The notes beneath the pieces were generated by a model, which was not told the origin of the DNA, did not search any database, and saw nothing but the letters and a program-made list of their open reading frames with translations. The translations under genes and the position numbers were made by a program. A stretch of 64,000 nt of DNA, taken from NCBI GenBank assembly GCA_015680685.1, contig MNCI01033465.1:517090-581089 (forward strand), given 5' to 3'. Numbering within the stretch: position 1 is the first letter of the stretch; each line of letters begins with the position of its first letter. Origin of the DNA: Gnetum montanum. Its lineage: Eukaryota > Streptophyta > Gnetopsida > Gnetales > Gnetaceae. Shown one piece after another: positions 23,191 to 34,280 of the stretch.

Positions 23191-23993
23191 TGATGAGTTA
23201 TGATTTTGTTGGCCGCGATATCACATTTGCGATATCGCAGCTTGTTTCCTCATCTATAAATAAGAGGTAGACAGATTTGATAGGGAGTTTTTTAGAATTT
23301 TTTTTAAGTGTTTATTTTTAAGTAGTTCTTCTTTCAACACTTGTCTCCCAGTGCATGCTCGTAGTGTGGTGATTGTAATTGTACGACATCCTTATTCGAG
23401 TGTGACGTATTTGGACACGCACATGACCTGCAATAAAGATCAAGATTACTTCATCATTGCAGCATCCACTTAGCTTAATTGTTTATTTATTTATTTAATT
23501 ATTATTTACTGCTTTCTTAGTTAATATCTCTTCACTCTAAACTCCTTTTAAACATGGAATGAGTATGACTTAATCATGAGCATTTAAGTGTGATTGCTTG
23601 GTAACCCAGTAGCATACCTAGGCCATATGCTTGGTAATCCCAGTGGTAGTCATGCACGAGGTCCAAGATGTATACAGATGATTAAGGAATGGATGCTCAT
23701 TGCACTTAGGCTAGTTAGATTCTCTCTCTCACTCTCTCCCTTTCCTAGTTTAGTTAATATTATTTACCATCATACTCAGGAGTAGCATTAGTATAGGAAC
23801 ACATCATACACCTCACTCTGGACTAAACCATACGTAACAAAGCTAATACTAGTCCAGGTGGGAAGATAGCGAACTACGATCTAAGAGTAACTATCTAGAT
23901 ACCACAACTAGTCCATTTGCAGGGTTCGATCGGATCATGCGTTTAACGCTCGTATTCGTATGGTTGAGTGTAGGGGTATCTCGCCACTCATCA
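23191..23993 (+). repeat. 3' LTR of A
   Basis: 803 bp, TGATGAGT to ACTCATCA (8-bp inverted ends). U3 has GATATC/GCGATATCGC palindromes just upstream of the CTATAAATA box. Two CTTGGTAAYCCAGT units lie at about 23598-23655. A close relative of the LTR ending at 56480. Confidence 0.92.
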
Positions 23994-23998
23994 CCCAC
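23994..23998. repeat. Target site duplication of A, right
   Basis: CCCAC, identical to 5285-5289. Confidence 0.9.
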
Positions 23999-25711
23999 CA
24001 TATTGCCCATAATGCTAACATAATCATTATCAAAGAGGATAGATAGCTATCATACAATCATAGTTAAAGCCATGGTTTGACATCATCTATCATATATTTG
24101 GTACAACACCTCACATGCATTTCCATTATCATGCCCATGTCATCATACCTACGATATATTGTTAAATAATTCATAATCCACACAATCATAATCCATATTA
24201 TTAGTGATATAACTCACAAAGTAGTACTATCATATACATAGCCCATGTGGTCACTAGCATATCCACACTTAGTGGAGCATGTGAAATGTTGCCATAAGTA
24301 CTCATAACAGCCATTGCCTATAGGTCTTTTATTTATCCAATTGATGCTAGGGTCAGTCAACCTGTGACCCATAACCACTAGCCTTCTAAAGGACTAGCAA
24401 CAGGGATGAACACACCTATGCCACGTATCAGCCGTAGGCATGAACACACCTACACTCTCCCACTCTCAAGATGAGGCCTGAGATAGTAGCCTCACCGATG
24501 CATCATAGTGGGGGTCAATCCATACTACCTCTAGGGTGCCTCATCACCAACCAGTCCACACCCTCATGCTAGCACCACTCGTCAATGATCATCACAAGCA
24601 TCGTTGCAAAGACATGTACACATTCCGACTATCTTAAGCCAACACATGTCATAAGCATAGCACATCCAAACAAACATAACATAACCACACATATCCACAC
24701 CTAACAATTACAGTCATTCCATGAAAACAATACTGTGATTCGACAAAACAACATTAATACCACAATATGACAAAACAATACCATATTTCTCAAATTGGAT
24801 GTACTTCCACACAAATAATCGCTATAATAACATTCAAAATGATATATGCCCAAAGAAAAAACCAATCCCACGATTAGAAAGTACTTCCCAAAATGATCCC
24901 AACAACACTAATTTTACCTATATTGTACTCTTGGAAGCAAATTTATGTGCATTCAAAGTTTAATTGATAAAATAATATTTCATAATATTTAATTACCACT
25001 AGGAAGGATTGGAACTCCCAAAAATGCTCATGCCCCAATAGGCTCTGAAAATATCATATTCCAATCATACTAGTCTCATCAACATCACTTATCATATTCT
25101 ACAAGCCCACATCATACCATACATTGCATATACATTAATACACAATTTGTAACCAAAATCAAATAATTTCAGGAAATAGGAAAAATAACATGTCCAAGCT
25201 CGATCTTTGAGCTATTCACTCTACATGCTCACATCGCATAATCATATACACTAATCCAACACAGAAATATAAGGAAAAGGTAAAAATAACTCACCAATTA
25301 AAATTGTTGGGGCAGAAAGGCTAAAATAAGTAGAAAACCCTAAAAATTTAGTAGGACTCCATTTCACTCCAAACAAATTCTGCATTCATGTAGATGTAAC
25401 CATAGCAATATCAAATCCAGGTTTAGAGCAAGCAAGAACTATCCACAAAGCTTAAAATTCTAGAAAAAAGAGGAAAATAAAAGAAAACTAAGGAAAAGAG
25501 AAGAGAATAAATGTAACCCTCATTTTTGTTTCTAAACAAAAAAAAAAAGGAATGAAATAGATCCAATTTTTATGGGTGGTAGTAGAAAAAGGGTGGTGGA
25601 TTTCTTTCTGGTTTAAAAGAAAAAAACAAGATTTATGCCTCATGCATAAATGTTACTTTTATGCATTGGTTTTTTTTTCCAAAAAAAAAAAAACCAAAAC
25701 ACAAAACCAAG
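23999..25711 (-). mobile_element. Element I: chromovirus-type LTR, middle fragment
   Basis: Non-coding sequence between the right duplication of A and the left duplication of C. No open frame of note, and poly(A)/poly(T) runs near 25540 and 25670-25693. Assigned to the split LTR of element I because A and C have perfect target duplications, so this piece must adjoin 4747-5289 on one side and 38282-38832 on the other. No second copy of this LTR is in the window to confirm it. Confidence 0.5.
25707..25711. repeat. Target site duplication of C, left
   Basis: CCAAG; the identical five bases follow the 3' LTR at 38277-38281. Confidence 0.9.
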
Positions 25712-26609
25712 TGATGAGTCACATTTTGGTTACATCGATGAGGCCTTGTTGATGAGGCGCCGTTGATGCATGCAATGATGCGTCGATGAGGCCCCATCGA
25801 CGTAGGGTCCACTTTTTAGCTATAAATACATGCTCACCAGCCACATTTATGGCAACGAGATTTGAGTAGTAGTCGAACTCTTGCAGTTTTTACATTTGAA
25901 AGTTAGAATATTTCTCTTGAGTGCCCGTAGCAGGCGTCATTGAGTGTATGGATCTTTATTCGACCATTGTTATACCTAAGCACGACAATGTGAGCGGCAA
26001 TAAAGATGAGCTTTCTGATAAACCTTGTAGCATTTTGGGTAGGTTAAATATTTCATTTATGCATTTAATGTTTTCAATTAGTTATTCAATATTTTCTAGT
26101 AATTAAGCTAATTAAGATAATTAACCGAGATCAGCTAGATAGATTAAACACATAAGTACGACTACTTCAAGCATAACATGTATTTTCTTGGTAATTCCAG
26201 CAGCATTAGTGCTTGGTGCACCTAGTAGCATAGTGCTTGGTAACCTAGTAGTGGATACATGGGTTCAGGATGTGTGTAGAAAGTGGAAATCGATGCTTAT
26301 GTGAGGATTAGTTAGAGATCAGTTAGTCAGTTAATTTAGATTAGTCATTAAATTACTCTACCTCTCTCTCTTCAAGCACCTAAAAACATAAAACATAAAA
26401 TGATAAAAATGATATGCCTTAATTACTCTTAACTATACCGTTATGCTTCACAAGTGTAATTGAAAAGATAGTGAATGACCTTAGGGTAAGGTTCACTTCT
26501 TAGAAGACTAGTGTACCAGAAACGGTAAAGTCCACAAAATTTGATTAGATCGTGTGTGAAAGCTTTGTGATTTGTATGGTTGGGCATAGGGGTACCTCAT
26601 TGCTTATCA
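25712..26609 (+). repeat. 5' LTR of C
   Basis: 898 bp, starts TGATGAGTCAC, ends GCTTATCA. U3 is dense in CATCGATG, GTCGATG and TGCATGCA palindromes. TATA box CTATAAATA at 25820-25828; AATAAA at 25999-26004. TTGGTAA-CCAGTAG-like units near 26189-26252. Confidence 0.93.
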
Positions 26610-26629
26610 TTGATGTCGTTGTTGGGGAC
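26610..26629 (+). other. Primer binding site of C (decayed tRNA-Asp site)
   Basis: TTGATGTCGTTGTTGGGGAC lies in the same place as the tRNA-Asp sites of B and E. Its differences are mostly C-to-T and G-to-A, as expected from methylation decay. Confidence 0.7.
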
Positions 26630-26760
26630 TTTGTTTGTTTAACGTGTGCTATCTAGGATTAGTGAATATTATTAGTATTGTTGGATGAACTCAAGGTCAA
26701 CATCACTCTCACATGACATATAACTACGAAGCACACTGATAATTTTATTTTTTTTGCAAA

Positions 26761-28519
26761 ATGTTTTCTTCTCACAGGTGTGAATATGTCACATCATTGA
26801 TCCCACAAGAGTACAAAGTGGTATATAGTCATCTAGATGAGTATGTACTGACTTCACCTTCATCCTACATCAGAATGAACAACTATGATGGTGTAATATA
26901 GAGGGCAACATTGTATTTCCTCTTGATCAATCTATACTTGAGATGTTATTTCAAACCCTTGAAAAGTTAGGCATCTCAGATCTTCACAAGGAATACATTG
27001 TGAATGATCATGACACTCGGGACTACCATCCCATTGAAACACAACATAAATGAGATCGACACTAGGAGAAGCACCATCAGTTTACGAAGGGGAAACATTT
27101 CACTAATCCCATTTGTCGATGGAGTACCGTGTTAGAGTTGTTTAATTACAAATACTAGACATACTCTAAAGTGTGTAATTTGAGACAACAAATCCAAGGC
27201 TAAAAATAAGGAATATATGAACCCTTGGATGCCCTCATGGGTAGATATTATTCACTCTTACATTGATGCCCTAGTCATGATTATTCTTAGAGGAAATAAC
27301 TTCGCCACATCATAGATGGGTTTAAAGTAGAAACTAGAAGAACTCTTAGGGTGTATGCCCAAGGGAGATTGTATGAACTAAGAGCTCATTAGATCCAAAG
27401 GTTGATAGATAGGTAGCAAAAGAAGAAGGTAAGTTGTGAAAAAGGGTAAGTGCAAAAGAGTATAATAGAGACCCTTCCATTTGGAAACAGGAGGTTTAAT
27501 TTTGTGATGAGGAGGAGTCACCACTCGATGAAGTGGTGAACAAGAAAACCTTGCCCATTCAAAAATTTGTTTATGATATTTTGAAAAAGGTTAATAAATT
27601 ATGGGACTCTTTGGATGAAAAATTCCAAATTTCTATGAAGATTGTTGAAGAATCCAAAGAGCAAAATAGTGATCATAACTGCAAGAAGCAAACAAAAGCT
27701 GAATGTGCCTACTAGAGATGTAAGGGTAAAGTTGTTGCCATTGAGAAAGTTGTGGAGATAGACTCTGATGATGAAACTTGTTGTGACATATGTAATTACA
27801 AATAGCAAAAGGGTTGTTGCCCTAGTGTGACACTTATAAGAGTCTGGGATGTATGCATTGAATCCTTGACTAGCACATAGGCAAGCACCTAGGTGATTGT
27901 CATATCCTCAAGGCAATGTAAGGCAGTTCCACTAGCAATAATAAACTTACTACCCAAGTGGAGCTCCACCACAACCATATGAGCAATACCAATAGTGGCA
28001 TCAATCACAATCATTGGGAATGCCACCACCAAAGCAGCAGTACTCTTATAGGTAACCAAATCCATACAGGTACTATGTTTAGCAACCTATTTCTCCAAGA
28101 AGTTCTACAAGTCATGCCTCATTTTAGCATCATTATTACCCTCTAGAGTACCATTGAACACATTCACCATTTTCTTAAGGAGAAAATCCATATCCATACC
28201 ACCCTCTGCATTCGTCTGCACACACACGTTCATCCTCAACCTAGTTACCTTTTTCTCTGTCCATGTAGGGTGAGATTCCCATAGCCACAAAAATAATATG
28301 CTACAAAGGCTGTACATTCACAACTAGCTTTCCAACCAAGTGGTTTAGATAATTAATCTAGAAAAAGACCCTTCTTCTGACCTAACAGTCCTCTCCAACC
28401 TTCACAACCTTGTATGGCTGATTGCCTTACAGCTTCAACACCATCATCTTCTGCATCAAATACCTTTGAGTGTCCTTCAAACCAAACGTTGCCTCAAAGC
28501 TACATTGTGATGCTAACTC
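26761..28519 (+). pseudogene. gag of C, internally deleted and broken
   Basis: Starts at ATGTTTTCTTCTC (26761), aligned with the intact-looking start of D. The N-terminal region (to about 27110) matches D, then about 0.7 kb that D has (48320-49040) is missing and sequence resumes in the gag core (LFNY, TYSKVCNLRQQIQG, about 27120-27420). The zinc knuckle at about 27779-27820 reads CDICNYK, stop, QKGCC, with the His codon turned to a stop. A Gln/Pro-rich tail follows. The 60-codon open stretch at 27533-27715 is the basic region before the knuckle. Confidence 0.75.
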
Positions 28520-28965
28520 ATGCTATTTTTGATTAGATCAAGGCCAGAAACCTTCCTATGGTAAGATCTAACCTAGGAAGTCCACTCATTTACCTACAGA
28601 TTGTTGGATATGAGCCATGCAAGGCTCTTCTTGATTCTAGTTTCGATGTTAATGTCATCTCCCATGACATGTACAAGGCCTAGAACCTACCTCCTCTCTA
28701 GAAGAGCAACATCCATCTAGAATTGGTAGATCAATCAATCACTATTCCTTTAGGATTAGTGGAGGACATTATGAGCATAGTAAATGGGTGGTCCTCTCCT
28801 ATTGATTTTCTAGTGATCAGGGTTGAAAACTACAAAGGTGACTTCCCCATCATTATTGGAAGGGCTTGGTTAAGCATGATCAATGCACGTATGGGCATAA
28901 TGGACCTCTCCTTGAAAATCTCCAAGGAAAATACATTTGAAAAGTTAGAGAAGAAGTGTATTTGA
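28520..28965 (+). pseudogene. Protease of C
   Basis: Retropepsin. The active-site segment reads LLDSSFDVNVISHDMYK, keeping Asp but with DSG changed to DSS. The second half, PLGLVEDIMSIVNGWSSP and FPIIIGRAWLSMINARMG, is in one frame (28723-28965). It would have cleaved the gag-pol polyprotein. One or two in-frame stops separate the halves. Confidence 0.78.
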
Positions 28966-29193
28966 TATATCATGTATAGTGATAATGAGTGCAATTGTGT
29001 GCAAAAGATTTGGTCCATCAAAAGTACATACATTAAAGCATGCAATCAATGTGTACAAGAAATAGATATTCAGAGGTATCTATATGCAGCAGCCACAAAA
29101 TAAGAGGGCACCCAATGGCTGATAGTTGACTCAAATAGTAGCACATTATGCATAAAACCAACAAAGAGCCTAACATATCCTTATGTTGAAAGC

Positions 29194-30790
29194 ATGGATG
29201 AACCTGAGCAAGTTCATCACCAACTCTTTGATGATGAAGATGATGATACCTATTGGGGAGAGTTGGAAATCCCTGATAACTTTAAGCAGGAGCCCTTAAA
29301 ACTGAAAACCCTACCAATCATCATGGAATATGCATTTTTAAACAATGGAAAATTGGTTATAATCAATGTCAAATTTGCTTCTAAACAACAAGAAAAGCTG
29401 TTAAAGGTGGTTAACAAATGGCTAATAGCCTTTGCTTGGTCATATCTTGAGCTAATAGGAATTGACTTAAGGATATGCCAACATTGCATTTACACTGACC
29501 TGACCATGAAGCCAAGAAGGCAACTGCAGAGGTGGCTAAACCCCAAATTGAAGCAGATTGTCAAGAAAGAAATAGAACAACTCCTCAAGGTAGGGTTCAT
29601 CTATTCCATTGCAGATAAAGAGTGGGTTAGCCCACTTGTAATTGTACCAAAGAAAGCTGGAAAGTGGCGAGTCTGCATCAACTTTAGGTTGTTGAATATG
29701 ACAACGTTTAAAAATCATTTTTCATTACCATTTGTGAATCAGGTGTTGGACACCATATCTGGGCATTGCTATTATAGCTTCTTGGATGGTTATAATGGCT
29801 ATAGCCAAATCCAAATTGCACTAGAAGATTAGGCCAAGACAACATTTACGAGTCCTTGGGGGACTTTTGTATATTGTAAGATGCCATTTGATCTATGTAA
29901 TGCCCCTACAACATTTCAATGCCTGATCCTTAGTATTTTCCAACAGTATATCAGTAGTGGTGTGGAAGTCTTCATGGATGACTTCTCCACCTATGGAGCT
30001 ACGTTTGGGCAAGCCTTGGACCACCTTGATAAAGTACTAAAAAGATGTGTAGAAATAAATTTGTGGCTCAATTGGCAAAAATGTCACCTTATGCTCCAAG
30101 AAGGCATTGTGTTGGGCCATTGAATTTCATAAGAAGGGATTGAGGTAGACCGAGAAAAGATAAGGATCATCCAAGGAATTACACATCAACCAGAGACAGT
30201 CAAAGATGTCAGGTCATTCCTTGGACATACTGGCTACTATTAGTGATTCATAGAGAATTTCTCTAAGATTGTAAAGTCATTGGTTAGCTAACAAAGAAAG
30301 ATGCTCCATTAATTTGGACTAAGGAATGTGAACATGTATTCAAACAGTTGAAGGAAAAACTTGTAGAAACTCCAATTCTACAGGCACTAGATTAGTCTAG
30401 ATCATTTCACATAATGATGGATGAATCTAATTATGCTTTTGGAGCTATGCTTATGTAGTTGGACAATAAAAAAAATCCATATTACATCCATTGCACAAGT
30501 TGAAGCATTGTGGGTGCATAGTTGAATTATACCAAAACTAAAAAAGAACTAATGATAATGGTGTATGCTCTTGACAAGTTCAAGCACTATGTGCTTGGCT
30601 ATAAAGTATTTGTGCACACTAACCATAGTGCCATATGCTTCCTGATGAACAAGCTAATGGTACGTCCTCGTATCATATGGTAGCTCATGATCTTGTAGGA
30701 ATTTGATCTCACGATGGTAGATGAAAAAGGGACCAAGAATGTGGTCGCTGACCACCTCTCTCGATTAAGATGGGATAACAAAGAGGAGGA
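29194..30790 (+). pseudogene. Reverse transcriptase and RNase H of C
   Basis: Copies element RNA into DNA inside the particle. RT begins after an acidic linker. Landmarks: EWVSPLVIVPKKAGKWRVC (about 29620-29676), YSFLDGYNGYSQIQI (first catalytic Asp, about 29772-29817), MPFDLCNAPTTFQ (about 29881-29919) and VFMDDF (YVDD-box equivalent, about 29968-29985), then FLGHTGYY (about 30216-30240). RNase H follows with MMDESNYAFGAML (about 30414-30452), KKELM, and HTNH in place of HTDH (about 30615-30626), so one acidic residue is lost. DHLSRLRWDN marks the end. The FLDGY form of RT fits Athila/Tat rather than chromoviruses. Stops at about 29830 and 30121 and a frameshift near 30280 inactivate it. Confidence 0.85.
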
Positions 30791-32130
30791 AAGCCCACTC
30801 TTTGATCAGTTTTTAGATGAACTTCTCTTTATAGGAGCAATAAATGACAAAATGACCATAGAAACAAAATGGTATGATGGCATCCTCACTTACCTTCTCA
30901 CTCAGGAGATGCCACAAGATCTTGACTTTAGAAAGAAGCAACAATTTCTTCATCAAGCTAAAAACTTCATGCAAATCAACAGATATCTCTACAAGGTGTG
31001 TGCCAATGGCCTAATTCATTGGTGTGTCCCTAATGAAGACCAAGTACATGTTCTCCAAGATGCTCATGAAGGTCTTTGCAGAGGCCACTATGCAGGGAGA
31101 CACAACCATAAAAGTCTTGATGGTAGGATAGGATTGGACTACAATATTCAGGGATGTCCACCAGTTTGTCCAATTTTGTGAACATTGTCAATGATATGGT
31201 GGAATGACCACTCGAATGGAAGGTCCTCAATAGTGCATTTAACCATTAGAGCCCTTTGAGATATGGGGCATTGACTTAATGGGTCCCATCACACCCATGT
31301 CCAACGAAAGGCATATATCATCGTAGCAGTTGACTATTGCATGAAGTGGGTAGAAGCAACAACCGTTGTTGATTGTACATCATCCACTATTGCTAGATTT
31401 ATACAACAAAATATTGTAAAAATGTTTGGGATGCCACATGTACTAATCTCTAACAATGGAACTCATTTCACAAGTGTCACGTTTAAAAAGTTGATGCAAC
31501 ATTTGTTGGTTGAACATAAGTTAACAACACTCTATCCCCCCCAAGCCAACAGTCAAGCAGAGGTAACCAATAGGGAGATCACAAAAATCCTAACATGGAC
31601 CATTAGCAAATATAGGACATATTGGAGTATAAAACTCAATGATGCACTTTGGGCCTATGTTTCAACATGGAAACTTCCTATTGGCTATTCTCCCTATGAG
31701 TTAGTTTATGAAAAACTTCCAATGCTCCTAATTCAATTTGAACTTCGTACACTCTCAACAACCTATGATTTGAATCTTGACCTAAGTCTAGCATAGAAAG
31801 AAAGATTGATCAACCTCAATGTGCTAGATTAAAATTAATTGGTGGCCCTATCTTTGAATGATGTGTAGAAGGCATTCAACAAGTAATGTCATGACCTAAG
31901 AATACGAAAGGTAAAACTTCAACTAAGAGATAAGGTTCTCTATTGGAATCCCACACATGTACCCTAGAAGACAAAATTTCAAATGTTGTGGGAGGGACCT
32001 TATATAATTGATCAAACCTTTTCCTCTAGGGCCATGTTAATTTACAAACCTGAGAGTCAAAATAAAAAGCAGTTGGTCAACATCCAATAAGTGAGACCTT
32101 TCCTAGAAATAAGACAAGCCAGTGCAACTA
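30791..32130 (+). pseudogene. Integrase of C
   Basis: Inserts the DNA copy into chromosomes. N-terminal HHCC zinc finger: HEGLCRGHYAG (about 31063-31095) and CEHC (about 31181-31192). Core: GIDLMGPI with the first catalytic Asp (about 31267-31290), LISNNGTHF (31443-31469) where the second catalytic Asp codon (31452-31454) is AAC (Asn), and QAEVTNREI with the catalytic Glu (about 31555-31581). The GYSPYELVYEKLP motif follows (about 31684-31722), then a C-terminal part ending near 32130. The core is open over 31341-31796, with frameshift and stop damage on either side. D has the same Asp-to-Asn change. Confidence 0.85.
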
Positions 32131-34252
32131 CCACGTTAACAGATGGACAACCATGTTCAATTTTTTGGATCTTCTCCTTCCAATTTAGTAATGGGGGAGA
32201 TGGCCATCTATGCTAACAATCCATATGGCTTCTCAATTTTTTTATTTTTTATTTTTACATTTTTGATTTTACAAGTTATTTATTTTACAAATTTTTGATT
32301 TTCAATTTCTTCCATTTTGGCCATTTTTCGTTTTACACCATTGTTAGTATATTTCAACCTTTCTTGATTATTTTATATTTTTTAATATATTTTACCTTAT
32401 TTTGTTTTGTTTGAGTGGGACTTTTCATCATTTTTTCTAATAAAAGTATTTTATTACCGCAAGACACAATGCCACTATTGCTGTTTACTAATGATGGCTT
32501 GTGCTTAATGTTGTGATTATCAATGTTGGGTTTCTATTCTTGAATTATAATGTCTAATGACTATGACATGGTTTATTTTTCATGGAATAACCAGTGATTC
32601 CACATCATCCACCTATCCAATAAACTCTATGGTTTTTCTTGTTCTAGGAGTTTGAGGTCCCTTCCATTAAAATGAAACCTTTAATCAATTGGTGATCTTG
32701 GTAGTTCTAGAATTGGGAAAGACCCAAAGGTTTGTAGAGGGTGTGACTTCAAGGGGACTCAATACTCTTTGTACTCGTCTACTTGAGTGCTTAGGTGTTT
32801 TTCATGAGTTGCTTACCATTCCATTTCAACGACTACTAGGAAGTCAAATAAAACCTTTGCATGGTATGGTTTCCATCCAAAATTCAAAAATAAAAATAAA
32901 AATTTAAATTCGAAAAAAAACATGATGAAAATTCAAAGCACATTCCTTAGACAAATAAATGGGCTACAAGCACTAGTTATGGAATTAGAAATACATGCAC
33001 CCATGCCTAAAGGTCCCCTCTAACTAAGGCCCTCTCTCACTTCCTACTTCTCTTTTCTTCTCTATATGAAATGGTGGTTGTTTTGTGGAAGCACTCTCAT
33101 GTCTTGAGGAGGTGGATTGGTCTTGGAGTGGTGATGCAAAGTCACTGAAGGGGGTTGGTTTTGGTGTGGACTAAGGATGGATCTTCTTAGGTCATTTTAA
33201 ACACAAATTCCACAAGGGACTTCTTATGACCTCAATTCAGGATTTCATTCCACCTTCTCTGTCATCCATCCATATTGCCACACCTTGCCTCACTACTAGG
33301 TTCTATGTTATGCTCTATGTATTAGTCTGATGTGTTTGAATTCTTGGATAAATTCTTTTTGGTTGATCCTTAACTTTTCATGACCATTAATCAATTGTGG
33401 GGCCCATGGACTCCTTAGTTAAGGTTATGCAAGGGCAACAAAGGCATGAGCCTACTATGGTAAGGACCCACTTACATATCTCTTGGTTTGGTTAGTTAAG
33501 TTCCTTATCTTGGACATTACTACAATCCTGTCTTTCACATATTCCATTGTGCAAACCATTATGTGCTCCTTGATCTCTCATTTTTCATCTTCTTTCTTCA
33601 TGTTTCTTAATTTTCTTAATTTTCATGACTTTAACACCCTCTTCTCATATTTTCATCATATTTTTGGTTTTTTGGGCTTCTAGTTGACCCTAATTTCATT
33701 CAAAATTTCTTTGTAATTTTCAAGTTTTGACCAAGTCAACTAAAGTCAACAGTGGTCAATAGTTGTGTCGACAGGCCTTGTTGATGAGTCCCCATCGATG
33801 CATCACAAAAACTCTATATATACCACCAGAAACATTAAAATTCTTATGATTTGCTTCATAACACCAAGGGAGTTTTTGCCATTTTTTAGAGTCCAAAACC
33901 TTCCATAGCCCATAACTTCCCAACCATTTGCCTAAATCACTTTGTTTTTTGATCCCATAGGTACTAGAGGTAAAATCTTTATCATGGGGGCTACAAAACC
34001 TTAAGGTTTTTGATGAAAATTTTTGAAAAGTTTTCTAAATTTCCCAAAGGGTTAATAAATTTAACAATATACAAACATCAGTTGTTTTGAGAGTTAATCA
34101 TTCCAACATCCTTTGGGATGATTTATTAATAATAACACATAAATAAAATAATGATTGAATTATTTAAATTAGCCATAATCACAACTTAGCCAAGTCTAAC
34201 CATTCTAAGGAGATAAAGGTATCCCAATTGTTTCATGTTACACAACAAATTG
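32131..34252 (+). other. Spacer of C between integrase and aORF
   Basis: Non-coding, T-rich at first. Carries the shared blocks GTGTGACTTCAAGGGGACT (32741-32759) and GGTAAGGACCCACTT (33459-33473), plus A-rich runs near 32890-32920. Open frames at 32689-32907 and 33483-33683 have no match in the other elements. Confidence 0.7.
32185..32203 (+). promoter_or_regulatory. Internal polypurine-like tract of C
   Basis: TTAGTAATGGGGGAGATGG, about 60 nt past the end of integrase. Nearly identical to D (60490-60508) and similar to the terminal tract. Confidence 0.55.
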
Positions 34253-34280
34253 CTAATCCATAGTCTTATTGTGATTACAG
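34253..34280 (+). promoter_or_regulatory. Branch point and 3' splice site before aORF of C
   Basis: CTAAT (second A at 34256), then a T-rich stretch and TGTGATTACAG ending at 34280, directly before ATGGCACC. Branch A to AG end is 24 nt. Confidence 0.6.

Larger units (their letters stand above)
5290..23993 (+). mobile_element. Element A: gag+aORF LTR retrotransposon lacking pol
   Basis: An 18.7-kb interval bounded by LTRs of the same family (TGATGAGTTAT at both starts, ACTCATCA at the 3' end) and by the perfect 5-bp duplication CCCAC. Element B (10.6 kb) is nested inside, so A itself is about 8 kb. It holds gag with a zinc knuckle, a non-coding spacer, the aORF and a polypurine tract. No protease, reverse transcriptase, RNase H or integrase sequence lies between gag and spacer. 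Element E has the same structure, so this is a family trait rather than a private deletion. A would have needed enzymes from a helper. The N gap at 5621-6490 hides the end of the 5' LTR, the primer site and the N-terminal half of gag. Confidence 0.85.
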